DNA of 64,000 nt from Hydractinia symbiolongicarpus (lineage: Eukaryota; Cnidaria; Hydrozoa; Anthoathecata; Hydractiniidae). Each line of letters begins with the position of its first letter. Position 1 is the first letter of the stretch. Made by a program: the position numbers and the translations under genes. The DNA is taken from positions 34,561,851 through 34,625,850 of the forward strand of contig NC_079877.1 of assembly GCF_029227915.1 (NCBI RefSeq). The letters run 5' to 3'. Positions 25,306 through 37,989 of this stretch are shown here, piece after piece. Below the pieces are notes generated by a model that made no database searches, was not told where the DNA came from, and was given only the letters and a program-made list of their open reading frames with translations.

Positions 25306-26247
25306 GGCTACCCAGAGCCTAATGTAATCGCTGAATTCCAGCAATCATGTCAAATTAAGAAGAATGCTATTCATTGGAGACCTTTTGCCTCATTTATCAC
25401 ATTTATAAGGTCACAGTCCTGAATCAGTTCAAATAATTCCCACAGTCAATGGTTTCTCTGTTGAAAGCGATACAACTTGGTAATATCGGAAGAAAATCAC
25501 TAAATACATGTTGGTACGATTATGTGACGCAACCGTTCTAACTCAAACGGATTGACACCGTTAGAAAGTCAATGAAATGGAGTTTTTGAAACTGTCTCTA
25601 TATCTTCAGCGCGCGCTAACGGCTAGGATTGGTCCCACAGTAAAAATGACTTATTTATCTAAATTTTTAATGAATCGCTACCACAGGGACCAGTGTAATC
25701 GCTGAGTTCCGGCAATCATGTCAAATTAAGAAGAATGTTCTTTCTTGGAGTCCAATTGTCTCATTTATCACACTTATGAGGTCACAGTCCAAAGTTAGTT
25801 CAATTAAGTCCCACAGTCAATCGTTTCACTGTTTGAAGCGATGCAACCTAGTAATATCAGAAAAATATCGCTAAATACATGTTGGTACGAATATGTGACC
25901 CAACCGTTGTAACTCAAACGGATTGACACCGTTAGAAAGTCAATGAAATGTACTTTTTGAAGCTGTCTCTATTTCTTCAGCGCAAACTAACGGCTAGGAT
26001 TGGTCCCACAGTAAAAAATGACTTATTTATCTAAATTTTTAAAAAAGGGTTACCACAGAGCCTAATGTAATCGCTGAATTCCAGGAATCATGTCAAATTA
26101 AGAAGAATGTTATTCCTTGGAAACCTATTGCCTCATTTATCATATTTATAAAGTCACAGTCCTGAATCAGTTCAAATAATTCCCACAGACAATCGTTTCA
26201 CTGTTAAAAGCGATACAACTTAGAATTATCCGAAAAAAATCACTAAA
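25306..26247 (+). repeat. Partial 5-mer unit leading into the homogeneous core
   Basis: Repeats the first two and a half monomers of 23447-25305. At the gamma monomer (GCGCAAACTAACGG near 25980) the array stops following the 5-mer and becomes a run of gamma monomers. Confidence 0.85.
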
Positions 26248-29222
26248 TACATGTTGGTACGAATATGTGACGCAACTGTTGTAACTCAAACGGATTGACA
26301 CCGTTAGAAAGTCAATGAAATGTACTTTCTGAAGCTGTCTCTATTTCTTCAGCGCAAACTAACGGCTAGGATTGGTCCCACAGTAAAAAATGACTTATTT
26401 ATCTAAATTTTTAAAAAAGGGCTACCACAGAGCCTAATGTAATCGCTGAATTCCAGGAATCATGTCAAATTAAGAAGAATGTTATTCCTTGGAAACCTAT
26501 TGCCTCATTTATCATTTTTATAAGGTCACAGTCCTGAATCAGTTCAAATAATTCCCACAGAAAATCGTTTCACTGTTAAAAGCGATGCAACTTAGAATTA
26601 TCCGAAAAAAATCACTAAATACATTTTGGTACGAATATGTGACGCAACTGTTGTAACTCAAACGGATTGATACCGTTAGAAAGTCAATGAAATGTACTTT
26701 TTGAAGCTGTCTCTATTTCTTCAGCGCAAACTAACGGCTAGGATTGGTCCCACAGTAAAAAATGACTTATTTATCTAAATTTTTAAAAAAGGGCTACCAC
26801 AGAGCCTAATGTAATCGCTGAATTCCAGGAATCATGTCAAATTAAGAAGAATGTTATTCCTTGGAAACCTATTGCCTCATTTATCATATTTATAAGGTCA
26901 CAGTCCTGAATCAGTTCAAATAATTCCCACAGACAATCGTTTCACTGTTAAAAGCGATACAACTTAGAATTATCCGAAAAAAATCACTAAATACATTTTG
27001 GTACGAATATGTGACGCAACTGCTGTAACTCAAACGGATTGACACCGTTAGAAAGTCAATGGAATGTACTTTTTGAAGCTGTCTCTATTTCTTCAGCGCA
27101 AACTAACGGCTAGGATTGGTCCCACAGTAAAAAATGACTTATTTATCTAAATTTTTAAAAAAGGGCTACCACAGAGCCTAATGTAATCGCTGAATTCCAG
27201 GAATCATGTCAAATTAAGAAGAATGTTATTCCTTGGAAACCTATTGCCTCATTTATCATTTTTATAAGGTCACAGTCCTGAATCAGTTCAAATAATTCCC
27301 ACAGAAAATCGTTTCACTGTTAAAAGCGATACAACTTAGAATTATCCGAAAAAAATCACTAAATACATTTTGGTACGAATATGTGACGCAACTGTTGTAA
27401 CTCAAACGGATTGACACCGTTAGAAAGTCAATGAAATGTAGTTTTTGAGAATGTCTTTATTTCTTCAGCGCGTGCTAACGGCCAGGATTGGTCCCACAGT
27501 AAGAAAATCTTATTTATCTAAATTTTTAAAAAAGGGCTACCACAGAGCCTAATGTAATCGCTGAATTCCAGGAATCATGTCAAATTAAGAAGAATGTTAT
27601 TCCTTGGAAACCTATTGCCTCATTTATCATATTTATAAGGTCACAGTCCTGAATCAGTTCAAATAATTCCCACAGACAATCGTTTCACTGTTAAAAGCGA
27701 TACAACTTAGAATTATCCGAAAAAAATCACTAAATACATTTTGGTACGAATATGTGACGCAACTGTTGTAACTCAAACGGATTGACACCGTTAGAAAGTC
27801 AATGAAATGTACTTTTTGAAGCTGTCTCTATTTCTTCAGCGCAAACTAACGGCTAGGATCGGTCCCACAATAAAAAATGACTTATTTATCTAAATTTTTA
27901 AAAAAGGGCTACCACAGAGCCTAATGTAATCGCTGAATTCCAGGAATCATGTCAAATTAAGAAGAATGTTATTCCTTGGAAACCTATTGCCTCATTTATC
28001 ATATTTATAAGGTCACAGTCCTGAATCAGTTCAAATCATTCCCACAGACAATTGTTTCACTGTTAAAAGCGATACAACTTAGAATTATCCGAAAAAAATC
28101 ACTAAATACATTTTGGTACGAATATGTGACGCAACTGTTGTAACTCAAACGGATTGACACCGTTAGAAAGTCAATGAAATGTACTTTTTGAAGCTGTCTC
28201 TATTTTTTCAGCGCAAACTAACGGCTAGGATTGGTCCCACAGTAAAAAATGACTTATTTATCTAAATTTTCAAAAAAGGGCTACCACAGAGCCTAATGTA
28301 ATCGCTGAATTCCAGGAATCATGTCAAATTAAGAAGAATGTTATTCCTTGGAAACCTATTGCCTCATTTATCATATTTATAAGGTCACAGTCCTGAATCA
28401 GTTCAAATAATTCCCACAGACAATCGTTTCACTGTTAAAAACGATACAACTTAGAATTATCCGAAAAAAATCACTAAATACATTTTGGTACGAATATGTG
28501 ACGCAACTGTTGTAACTCAAACGGATTGACACCGTTAGAAAGTCAATGAAATGTACTTTTTGAAGCTGTCTCTATTTCTTCAGCGCAAACTAACGGCTAG
28601 GATTGGTCCCACAGTAAAAAATGACTTATTTATCTAAATTTTTAAAAAAGGACTACCACAGAGCCTAATGTAATCGCTGAATTCCAGGAATCATGTCAAA
28701 TTAAGAAGAATGATATTCCTTGGAAACCTATTGCCTCATTTATCATATTTATAAGGTCACAGTCCTGAATCTGTTCAAATAATTCCCACAGACAATCGTT
28801 TCACTGTTAAAAGCGATACAACTTAGAATTATCCGAAAAAAATCACTAAATACATTTTGGTACGAATATGTGACGCAACTGTTGTAACTCAAACGGATTG
28901 ACACCGTTAGAAAGTCAATGAAATGTACTTTTTGAAGCTGTCTCTATTTCTTCAGCGCAAACTAACGGCTAGGATTGGTCCCACAGTAAAAAATGACTTA
29001 TTTATCTAAATTTTTAAAAAAGGGCTACCACAGAGCCTAATGTAATCGCTGAATTCCAGGAATCATGTCAAATTAAGAAGAATGATATTCCTTGGAAACC
29101 TATTGCCTCATTTATCATATTTATAAGGTCACAGTCCTGAATCAGTTCAAATAATTCCCACAGACAATCGTTTCACTGTTAAAAGCGATACAACTTAGAA
29201 TTATCCGAAAAAAATCACTAAA
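26248..29222 (+). repeat. 8-mer HOR unit, copy 1 (2975 bp, gamma monomers)
   Basis: Eight monomers, nearly all gamma type: GCGCAAACTAACGG, AAAAAAGGGCTACC, CCAGGAATCATG, CCTTGGAAACCTATTGCC, CACAGTCCTGAATC and TTAGAATTATCCG. Markers that fix the period against copy 2: AAAGCGATGCAAC at 26579/29554, ACTGCTGTAAC at 27019/29994 and GGATCGGTCCCACAATAA at 27856/30831, all 2975 bp apart. One beta patch (TTTGAGAATGTC and GCGCGTGCTAACGGCC) sits at about 27438-27510. Average monomer length is 371.9 bp. Confidence 0.93.
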
Positions 29223-32197
29223 TACATGTTGGTACGAATATGTGACGCAACTGTTGTAACTCAAACGGATTGACACCGTTAGAAAGTCAATGAAATGTAC
29301 TTTCTGAAGCTGTCTCTATTTCTTCAGCGCAAACTAACGGCTAGGATTGGTCCCACAGTAAAAAATGACTTATTTATCTAAATTTTTAAAAAAGGGCTAC
29401 CACAGAGCCTAATGTAATCGCTGAATTCCAGGAATCATGTCAAATTAAGAAGAATGTTATTCCTTGGAAACCTATTGCCTCATTTATCATTTTTATAAGG
29501 TCACAGTCCTGAATCAGTTCAAATAATTCCCACAGAAAATCGTTTCACTGTTAAAAGCGATGCAACTTAGAATTATCCGAAAAAAATCACTAAATACATT
29601 TTGGTACGAATATGTGACGCAACTGTTGTAACTCAAACGGATTGATACCGTTAGAAAGTCAATGAAATGTACTTTTTGAAGCTGTCTCTATTTCTTCAGC
29701 GCAAACTAACGGCTAGGATTGGTCCCACAGTAAAAAATGACTTATTTATCTAAATTTTTAAAAAAGGGCTACCACAGAGCCTAATGTAATCGCTGAATTC
29801 CAGAAATCATGTCAAATTAAGAAGAATGTTATTCCTTGGAAACCTATTGCCTCATTTATCATATTTATAAGGTCACAGTCCTGAATCAGTTCAAATAATT
29901 CCCACAGACAATCGTTTCACTGTTAAAAGCGATACAACTTAGAATTATCCGAAAAAAATCACTAAATACATTTTGGTACGAATATGTGACGCAACTGCTG
30001 TAACTCAAACGGATTGACACCGTTAGAAAGTCAATGGAATGTACTTTTTGAAGCTGTCTCTATTTCTTCAGCGCAAACTAACGGCTAGGATTGGTCCCAC
30101 AGTAAAAAATGACTTATTTATCTAAATTTTTAAAAAAGGGCTACCACAGAGCCTAATGTAATCGCTGAATTCCAGGAATCATGTCAAATTAAGAAGAATG
30201 TTATTCCTTGGAAACCTATTGCCTCATTTATCATTTTTATAAGGTCACAGTCCTGAATCAGTTCAAATAATTCCCACAGAAAATCGTTTCACTGTTAAAA
30301 GCGATACAACTTAGAATTATCCGAAAAAAATCACTAAATACATTTTGGTACGAATATGTGACGCAACTGTTGTAACTCAAACGGATTGACACCGTTAGAA
30401 AGTCAATGAAATGTAGTTTTTGAGAATGTCTTTATTTCTTCAGCGCGTGCTAACGGCCAGGATTGGTCCCACAGTAAGAAAATCTTATTTATCTAAATTT
30501 TTAAAAAAGGGCTACCACAGAGCCTAATGTAATCGCTGAATTCCAGGAATCATGTCAAATTAAGAAGAATGTTATTCCTTGGAAACCTATTGCCTCATTT
30601 ATCATATTTATAAGGTCACAGTCCTGAATCAGTTCAAATAATTCCCACAGACAATCGTTTCACTGTTAAAAGCGATACAACTTAGAATTATCCGAAAAAA
30701 ATCACTAAATACATTTTGGTACGAATATGTGACGCAACTGTTGTAACTCAAACGGATTGACACCGTTAGAAAGTCAATGAAATGTACTTTTTGAAGCTGT
30801 CTCTATTTCTTCAGCGCAAACTAACGGCTAGGATCGGTCCCACAATAAAAAATGACTTATTTATCTAAATTTTTAAAAAAGGGCTACCACAGAGCCTAAT
30901 GTAATCGCTGAATTCCAGGAATCATGTCAAATTAAGAAGAATGTTATTCCTTGGAAACCTATTGCCTCATTTATCATATTTATAAGGTCACAGTCCTGAA
31001 TCAGTTCAAATCATTCCCACAGACAATTGTTTCACTGTTAAAAGCGATACAACTTAGAATTATCCGAAAAAAATCACTAAATACATTTTGGTACGAATAT
31101 GTGACGCAACTGTTGTAACTCAAACGGATTGACACCGTTAGAAAGTCAATGAAATGTACTTTTTGAAGCTGTCTCTATTTCTTCAGCGCAAACTAACGGC
31201 TAGGATTGGTCCCACAGTAAAAAATGACTTATTTATCTAAATTTTCAAAAAAGGGCTACCACAGAGCCTAATGTAATCGCTGAATTCCAGGAATCATGTC
31301 AAATTAAGAAGAATGTTATTCCTTGGAAACCTATTGCCTCATTTATCATATTTATAAGGTCACAGTCCTGAATCAGTTCAAATAATTCCCACAGACAATC
31401 GTTTCACTGTTAAAAACGATACAACTTAGAATTATCCGAAAAAAATCACTAAATACATTTTGGTACGAATATGTGACGCAACTGTTGTAACTCAAACGGA
31501 TTGACACCGTTAGAAAGTCAATGAAATGTACTTTTTGAAGCTGTCTCTATTTCTTCAGCGCAAACTAACGGCTACGATTGGTCCCACAGTAAAAAATGAC
31601 TTATTTATCTAAATTTTTAAAAAAGGACTACCACAGAGCCTAATGTAATCGCTGAATTCCAGGAATCATGTCAAATTAAGAAGAATGATATTCCTTGGAA
31701 ACCTATTGCCTCATTTATCATATTTATAAGGTCACAGTCCTGAATCTGTTCAAATAATTCCCACAAACAATCGTTTCACTGTTAAAAGCGATACAACTTA
31801 GAATTATCCGAAAAAAATCACTAAATACATTTTGGTACGAATATGTGACGCAACTGTTGTAACTCAAACGGATTGACACCGTTAGAAAGTCAATGAAATG
31901 TACTTTTTGAAGCTGTCTCTATTTCTTCAGTGCAAACTAACGGCTAGGATTGGTCCCACAGTAAAAAATGACTTATTTATCTAAATTTTTAAAAAAGGGC
32001 TACCACAGAGCCTAATGTAATCGCTGAATTCCAGGAATCATGTCAAATTAAGAAGAATGATATTCCTTGGAAACCTATTGCCTCATTTATCATATTTATA
32101 AGGTCACAGTCCTGAATCAGTTCAAATAATTCCCACAGACAATCGTTTCACTGTTAAAAGCGATACAACTTAGAATTATCCAAAAAAAATCACTAAA
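29223..32197 (+). repeat. 8-mer HOR unit, copy 2 (2975 bp)
   Basis: Directly follows copy 1. Reading the two copies side by side I found only six substitutions, at 29804, 31181, 31575, 31766, 31931 and 32182 (matching 26829, 28206, 28600, 28791, 28956 and 29207 in copy 1), or about 99.8% identity. A tandem duplication of the whole eight-monomer block is the simplest explanation. After 32197 the phase is kept but the ACATGTTGG start marker is replaced by ACATTTTGG, so a third copy does not follow. Confidence 0.93.
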
Positions 32198-34500
32198 TAC
32201 ATTTTGGTACGAATATGTGACGCAACTGTTGTAACTCAAACGGATTGACACCGTTAGAAAGTCAATGAAATGTACTTTTTGAAGCTGTCTCTATTTCTTC
32301 AGCGCAAACTAACGGCTAGGATCGGTCCCACAATAAAAAATGACTTATTTATCTAAATTTTTAAAAAAGGGCTACCACAGAGCCTAATGTAATCGCTGAA
32401 TTCCAGGAATCATGTCAAATTAAGAAGAATGATATTCCTTGGAAACCTATTGCCTCATTTATCATATTTATAAGGTCACAGTCCTGAATCAGTTCAAATA
32501 ATTCCCACAGACAATCGTTTCACTGTTAAAAGCGATACAACTTAGAATTATCCAAAAAAAATCACTAAATACATTTTGGTACGAATATGTGACGCAACTG
32601 TTGTAACTCAAACGGATTGACACCGTTAGAAAGTCAATGAAATGTACGTTTTGAAGCTGTCTCTATTTCTTCAGCGCAAACTAACGGCTAGGATCGGTCC
32701 CACAATAAAAAATGACTTATTTATCTAAATTTTTAAAAAAGGGCTACCACAGAGCCTAATGTAATCGCTGAATTCCAGGAATCATGTCAAATTAAGAATA
32801 ATGTTATTCCTTGGAAACCTATTGCCTCATTTATCATATTTATAAGGTCACAGTCCTGAATCAGTTCAAATCATTCCCACAGACAATTGTTTCACTGTTA
32901 AAAGCGATACAACTTAGAATTATCCGAAAAAAATCACTAAATACATTTTGGTACGAATATGTGACGCAACTGTTGTAACTCAAACGGATTGACACCGTTA
33001 GAAAGTCAATGAAATGTACTTTTTGAAGCTGTCTCTATTTCTTCAGCGCAAACTAACGGCTAGGATTGGTCCCACAGTAAAAAATGACTTATTTATCTAA
33101 ATTTTTAAAAAAGGACTACCACAGAGCCTAATGTAATCGCTGAATTCCAGGAATCATGTCAAATTAAGAAGAATGATATTCCTTGGAAACCTATTGCCTC
33201 ATTTATCATATTTATAAGGTCACAGTCCTGAATCAGTTCAAATAATTCCCACAGACAATCGTTTCACTGTTAAAAGCGATACAACTTAGAATTATCCGAA
33301 AAAAATCACTAAATACATTTTGGTACGAATATGTGACGCAACTGTTGTAACTCAAACGGATTGACACCGTTAGAAAGTCAATGAAATGTACTTTTTGAAG
33401 CTGTCTCTATTTCTTCAGCGCAAACTAACGGCTAGGATTGGTCCCACAGTAAAAAATGACTTTTTTATCTAAATTTTTAAAAAAGGGCTACCACAGAGCC
33501 TAATGTAATCGCTGAATTCCAGGAATCATGTCAAATTAAGAAGAATGATATTCCTTGGAAACCTATTGCCTCATTTATCATATTTATAAGGTCACAGTCC
33601 TGAATCAGTTCAAATAATTCCCACAGACAATCGTTTCACTGTTAAAAGCAATACAACTTAGAATTATCCAAAAAAAATCACTAAATACATTTTTGTACGA
33701 ATATGTGACGCAACGGTTGTAACTCAAACGGATTGACACCGTTAGAAAGTCAATGAAATGTACTTTTTGAAGCTGTCTCTATTTCTTCAGCGCAAACTAA
33801 CGGCTAGGATTGGTCCCACAGTAAAAAATGACTTATTTATCTAAATTTTTAAAAAAGGGCAACCACAGAGACTAATGTAATCGCTGAATTCCAGGAATCA
33901 TGTCAAATTAAGAAGAATGTTATTCCTTGGAAACCTATTGCCTCATTTATCATATTTATAAGGTCAAAGTCCTGAATCAGTTCAAATAATTCCCACAGAC
34001 AATCGTTTCACTGTTAAAAGCGATACAACTTAGAATTATCCGAAAAAAATCACTAAATACATTTTGGTACGAATATGTGACGCAACTGTTGTAACTCAAA
34101 CGGAATTATACCGCCAAGAAATCAATGAAATGTAGTTTTTGAGAATGTCTTTATTTCTTCAGCGCGTGCTAACGGCCAGGATTGGTCCCACAGTAAGAAA
34201 ATCTTATTTATCTAAATTTTTAAAAAAGGGCTACCACAGAGCCTAATGTAATCGCTGAATTCCAGGAATCATGTCAAATTAAGAAGAATGTTATTCCTTG
34301 GAAACGTATTGCCTCATTTATCATATTTATAAGGTCACAGTCCTGAATCAGTTCAAATAATTCCCACAGACAATCGTTTCACTGTTAAAAGCGATACAAC
34401 TTAGAATTATCCGAAAAAAATCACTAAATACATTTTGGTACGAATATGTGACGCAACTGTTGTAACTCAAACGGATTGACACCGTTAGAAAGTCAATGAA
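32198..34500 (+). repeat. Gamma monomer run
   Basis: About six gamma monomers. GGATCGGTCCCACAATAA and TTATCCAAAAAAAATC each recur 372 bp apart (for example 32171 and 32543), showing recent single-monomer duplication. A beta patch at about 34098-34205 (AATTATACCGCC through GGCCAGG) is joined on its left to a gamma CAACTGTTG box. Confidence 0.85.
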
Positions 34501-36500
34501 TTGTAGTTTTTGAAACTGTCTCTAATTCTTCAGCGCGCGATAACGGCTAGGATTGGTCTCACAGTAAAAAAAGACTTATTTATCTTAATTTTTAAATAAA
34601 GCGCTACCACAGCGCCCAGTGTAATCGCTGAGTTCCAGCAATCATGTCAAGTTAAGAAGAATGTTATTTCTTGGTGTCCAATTGTCTCCTTTATAACATT
34701 TATAAGGTCAAAGTCCAAAATCAGTTGATTTAAGTCGCACAGTCAAACGTTTCACAGTCAAAAGCGATGCAACCTAGTAATATCCGAATACTTTCGCTAA
34801 ATACATGTTGGTACGAATATGTGACGCAACCGTTGTAACTTAAACGGAATTATACCGCCAAGAAATTATTGAAATGTAGTTTTTGAGAATGTCTTTATTT
34901 CTTCAGCGCGTGCTAACGGCCAGGATTGGTCCCACAGTAAGAAAATCTTATTTATCTAAATTTTAAAATGAATCGCTACCACAGCGCCCAGTGTAATTGC
35001 TGAGTTCCAGCAATCATGTCAAATTAAGAAGAATATCTTTTCTTGTAGTCAAAATGACTCATTTATCACATTTATAAGGTGAAAGTCCAAAATCAGTTCA
35101 ATTAATTCCCACAGTCAATCGTTTCGCTGTTGAAAGCGATACAACTTAGTAATATCGGAAAAAAATCACTAAATACATGTTGGTACGAATGTGTGACGCA
35201 ACCGTTGTAACTCAAACGGATTGACACCGTTAGAAAGTCAATGAAATGGAGTTTTTGAAACTGTCTCTATATCTTCAGCGCGCGCTAACGGCTAGGATTG
35301 GTCCCACAGTACAAAATGACTTATTTATCTCAATTTATAAAAAAAGGCTACCCAGAGACTAATGTAATCGCTGAATTCCAGCAATCATGTCAATTTAAGA
35401 AGAATGTTATTCTTTGGAGACCTTTTGCTTCATTTATCACATTTATAAGGTCACAGACCTGAATCAGTTCAAATAATTCCCACAGTCAATCGTTTCTCTG
35501 TTGAAAGCGATACAACTTAGTAATATCGGAAGAAAATCACTAAATACATGTTGGTACGATTATGTGACCCACCCGTTGTAATTCAAACGGATTAACACCG
35601 TTAGAAAGTCAATGAAATGTGGTTTTTGAAACTGTCTCTATTTCTTCAGCGCGCGATAACTGCTAGGAATGGTCTCACAGTAAAAAAGACTTATTTATCT
35701 TAATTTTTAAATAAAGCGCTACCACAGCGCCCAGTGTAATCGCTGAGTTCCAGCAATCATGTCAAATTAAGAAGAATGTTATTTCTTGGCGACCAATTGT
35801 CTCACTTATAACATTTATAAGGTCACAGTGCTGAATCAGTTCAAATAATTCCCACAGTTAATCGTTTCTCTGTTGAAAGCGATACAACTTAGCAATATCG
35901 GAAGAAAATCACTAAATACAAGTTGGTACGATTATGTGACGCAACCGTTCTAACTTAAACGGATTGACACCGTTAGAAAGTCAATGAAATGGAGTTTTTG
36001 AAACTTTCTCTATATCTTCAGCGCGCGCCAAAGGCCAGGATTGGTCCCACAGTAAAAATGACTTATTTATCTAAATTTTTAAGGAATCGCTACCACAGGG
36101 TCCAATGTAATCGCTGAGTTCCGGCAATCATGTCAAATTAAGAAGAATGTTCTTTCTTGGAGTCCAATTGTCTCATTTATCACACTTATGAGGTCACAGT
36201 CCAAAGTTAGTTCAATTAAGTCCCACAGTCAATCGTTTCACTGTTTGAAGCGATGCAACCTAGTAATATCAGAAAAATATCGCTAAATACATGTTGGTAC
36301 GAATATGTGACCCAACCGTTGTAACTCAAACGGATTGACACCGTTAGAAAGTCAATGAAATGTACTTTTTGAAGCTGCCTCTATTTCTTCAGCGCGAACT
36401 AACGGCTAGGATTGGTCCCACAGTAAAAAATGACTTATTTATCTAAATCTTTAAAAAAGGGCTACCACAGAGCCTAATGTAATCGCTGAATTCCAGCAAT
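34501..36500 (+). repeat. Mosaic monomers
   Basis: About five monomers in which gamma gives way to alpha and beta types. The beta segment at about 34730-34970 carries the rare ACTTAAACGG and GAAATTATTG changes. ACTTAAACGG, a similar GAAATTAATG and AATATCTTTTC recur about 18.2 kb away at 52935-53305. Confidence 0.8.
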
Positions 36501-37244
36501 CATGTCAAATTAAGAAGAATGTTATTCCTTGGAAACCTATTGCCTCATTTATCACATTTATAAGGTCACAGTCCTGAATCAGTTCAAATAATTCCCACAG
36601 TCAATCGTTTCACTGTTAAAAGCGATACAACTTAGTATTATCCGAAGAAAATCACTAAATACATTTTGGTACGAATATGTGACGCAACTGTTGTAACTCA
36701 AACGGATTGACACCGTTAGAAAGTCAATGAAATTTGGTTTTTGAAACTGTCTCTATTTCTTCAGCGCGCAATAACTGCTAGGATTGGTCTCACAGTAAAA
36801 AAAGACTTATTTATCTTACTTTTTAAATAAAGCGCTACCACAGCGCCCAGTGTAATCGCTGAGTCCAGCAATCATGTCAAATTAAGAAGAATGTTCTTTC
36901 TTGGCGTCCAATTGTCTCACTTATAACATTTATAAGGTCAAAGTCCAAAATCAGTTCATTTAAGTCGCGCAGTCAAACGTTTTACAGTCAAAAGCGATGC
37001 AACCTAGTAATATCCGAATACTTTCGCTAAATACATGTTGGTACGAATATGTGACGCAACCGTTGTAACTCAAACGGAATTATACCGCCAAGAAATCAAT
37101 GAAATGTAGTTTTTGAGAATGTCTTTATTTCTTCAGCGCGTGCTAACGGCCAGGATTGGTCCCACAGTAAGAAAATCTTATTTATCTAAATTTTAAAATG
37201 AATCGCTACCACAGCGCCCAGTGTAATTGCTGAGTTCCAGCAAT
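36501..37244 (+). repeat. Dimer HOR unit, copy 1 (744 bp)
   Basis: Two monomers: one with CCTTGGAAACCTATTGCC and ACATTTTGG, one with GGCGTCCAATTGTCTC followed by a beta segment. The unit recurs at 37245. A one-base loss in GCTGAGTCCAGC near 36860 explains the 744/745 difference. Confidence 0.8.
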
Positions 37245-37989
37245 CATGTCAAATTAAGAAGAATGTTATTCCTTGGAAACCTATTGCCTCATTTATCACA
37301 TTTATAAGGTCACAGTCCTGAATCAGTTCCAATAATTCCCACAGTCAATCGTTTCACTGTTAAAAGCGATACAACTTAGTATTATCCGAAGAAAATCACT
37401 AAATACATTTTGGTACGAATATGTGACGCAACTGTTGTAATTCAAACGGATTGACACCGTTAGAAAGTCAATGAAATGTGGTTTTTGAAACTGTCTCTAT
37501 TTCTTCAGCGCGCGATAACTGCTAGGATTGGTCTCACAGTAAAAAAAGACTTATTTATCTTAATTTTTAAATAAAGCGCTACCACAGCGCCCAGTGTAAT
37601 CGCTGAGTTCCAGCAATTATGTCATATTAAGAAGAATGTTATTTCTTGGCGTCCAATTGTCTCACTTGTAACATTTATAAGGTCAAAGTCCAAAATCAGT
37701 TCATTTAAGTCGCACAGTCAAACGTTTCACAGTCAAAAGCGATGCAACCTAGTAATATCCGAATACTTTCGCTAAATACATGTTGGTACGAATATGTGAC
37801 GCAACCGTTGTAACTCAAACGGAATTATACCGCCAAGAAATCAATGAAATGTAGTTTTTGAGAATGTCTTTATTTCTTCAGCGCGTGCTAACGGCCAGGA
37901 TTGGTCCTACAGTAAGAAAATCTTATTTATCTAAATTTTAAAATGAATCGCTACCACAGCGCCCAGTGTAATTGCTGAGTTCCAGCAAT
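37245..37989 (+). repeat. Dimer HOR unit, copy 2 (745 bp)
   Basis: Repeats 36501-37244 closely, with private changes such as CAATTATGTCATATTAAG near 37616 and GGTCCTACAG near 37904. The following monomer has AATATCATTTCTTGTAG and no longer matches. Confidence 0.8.
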
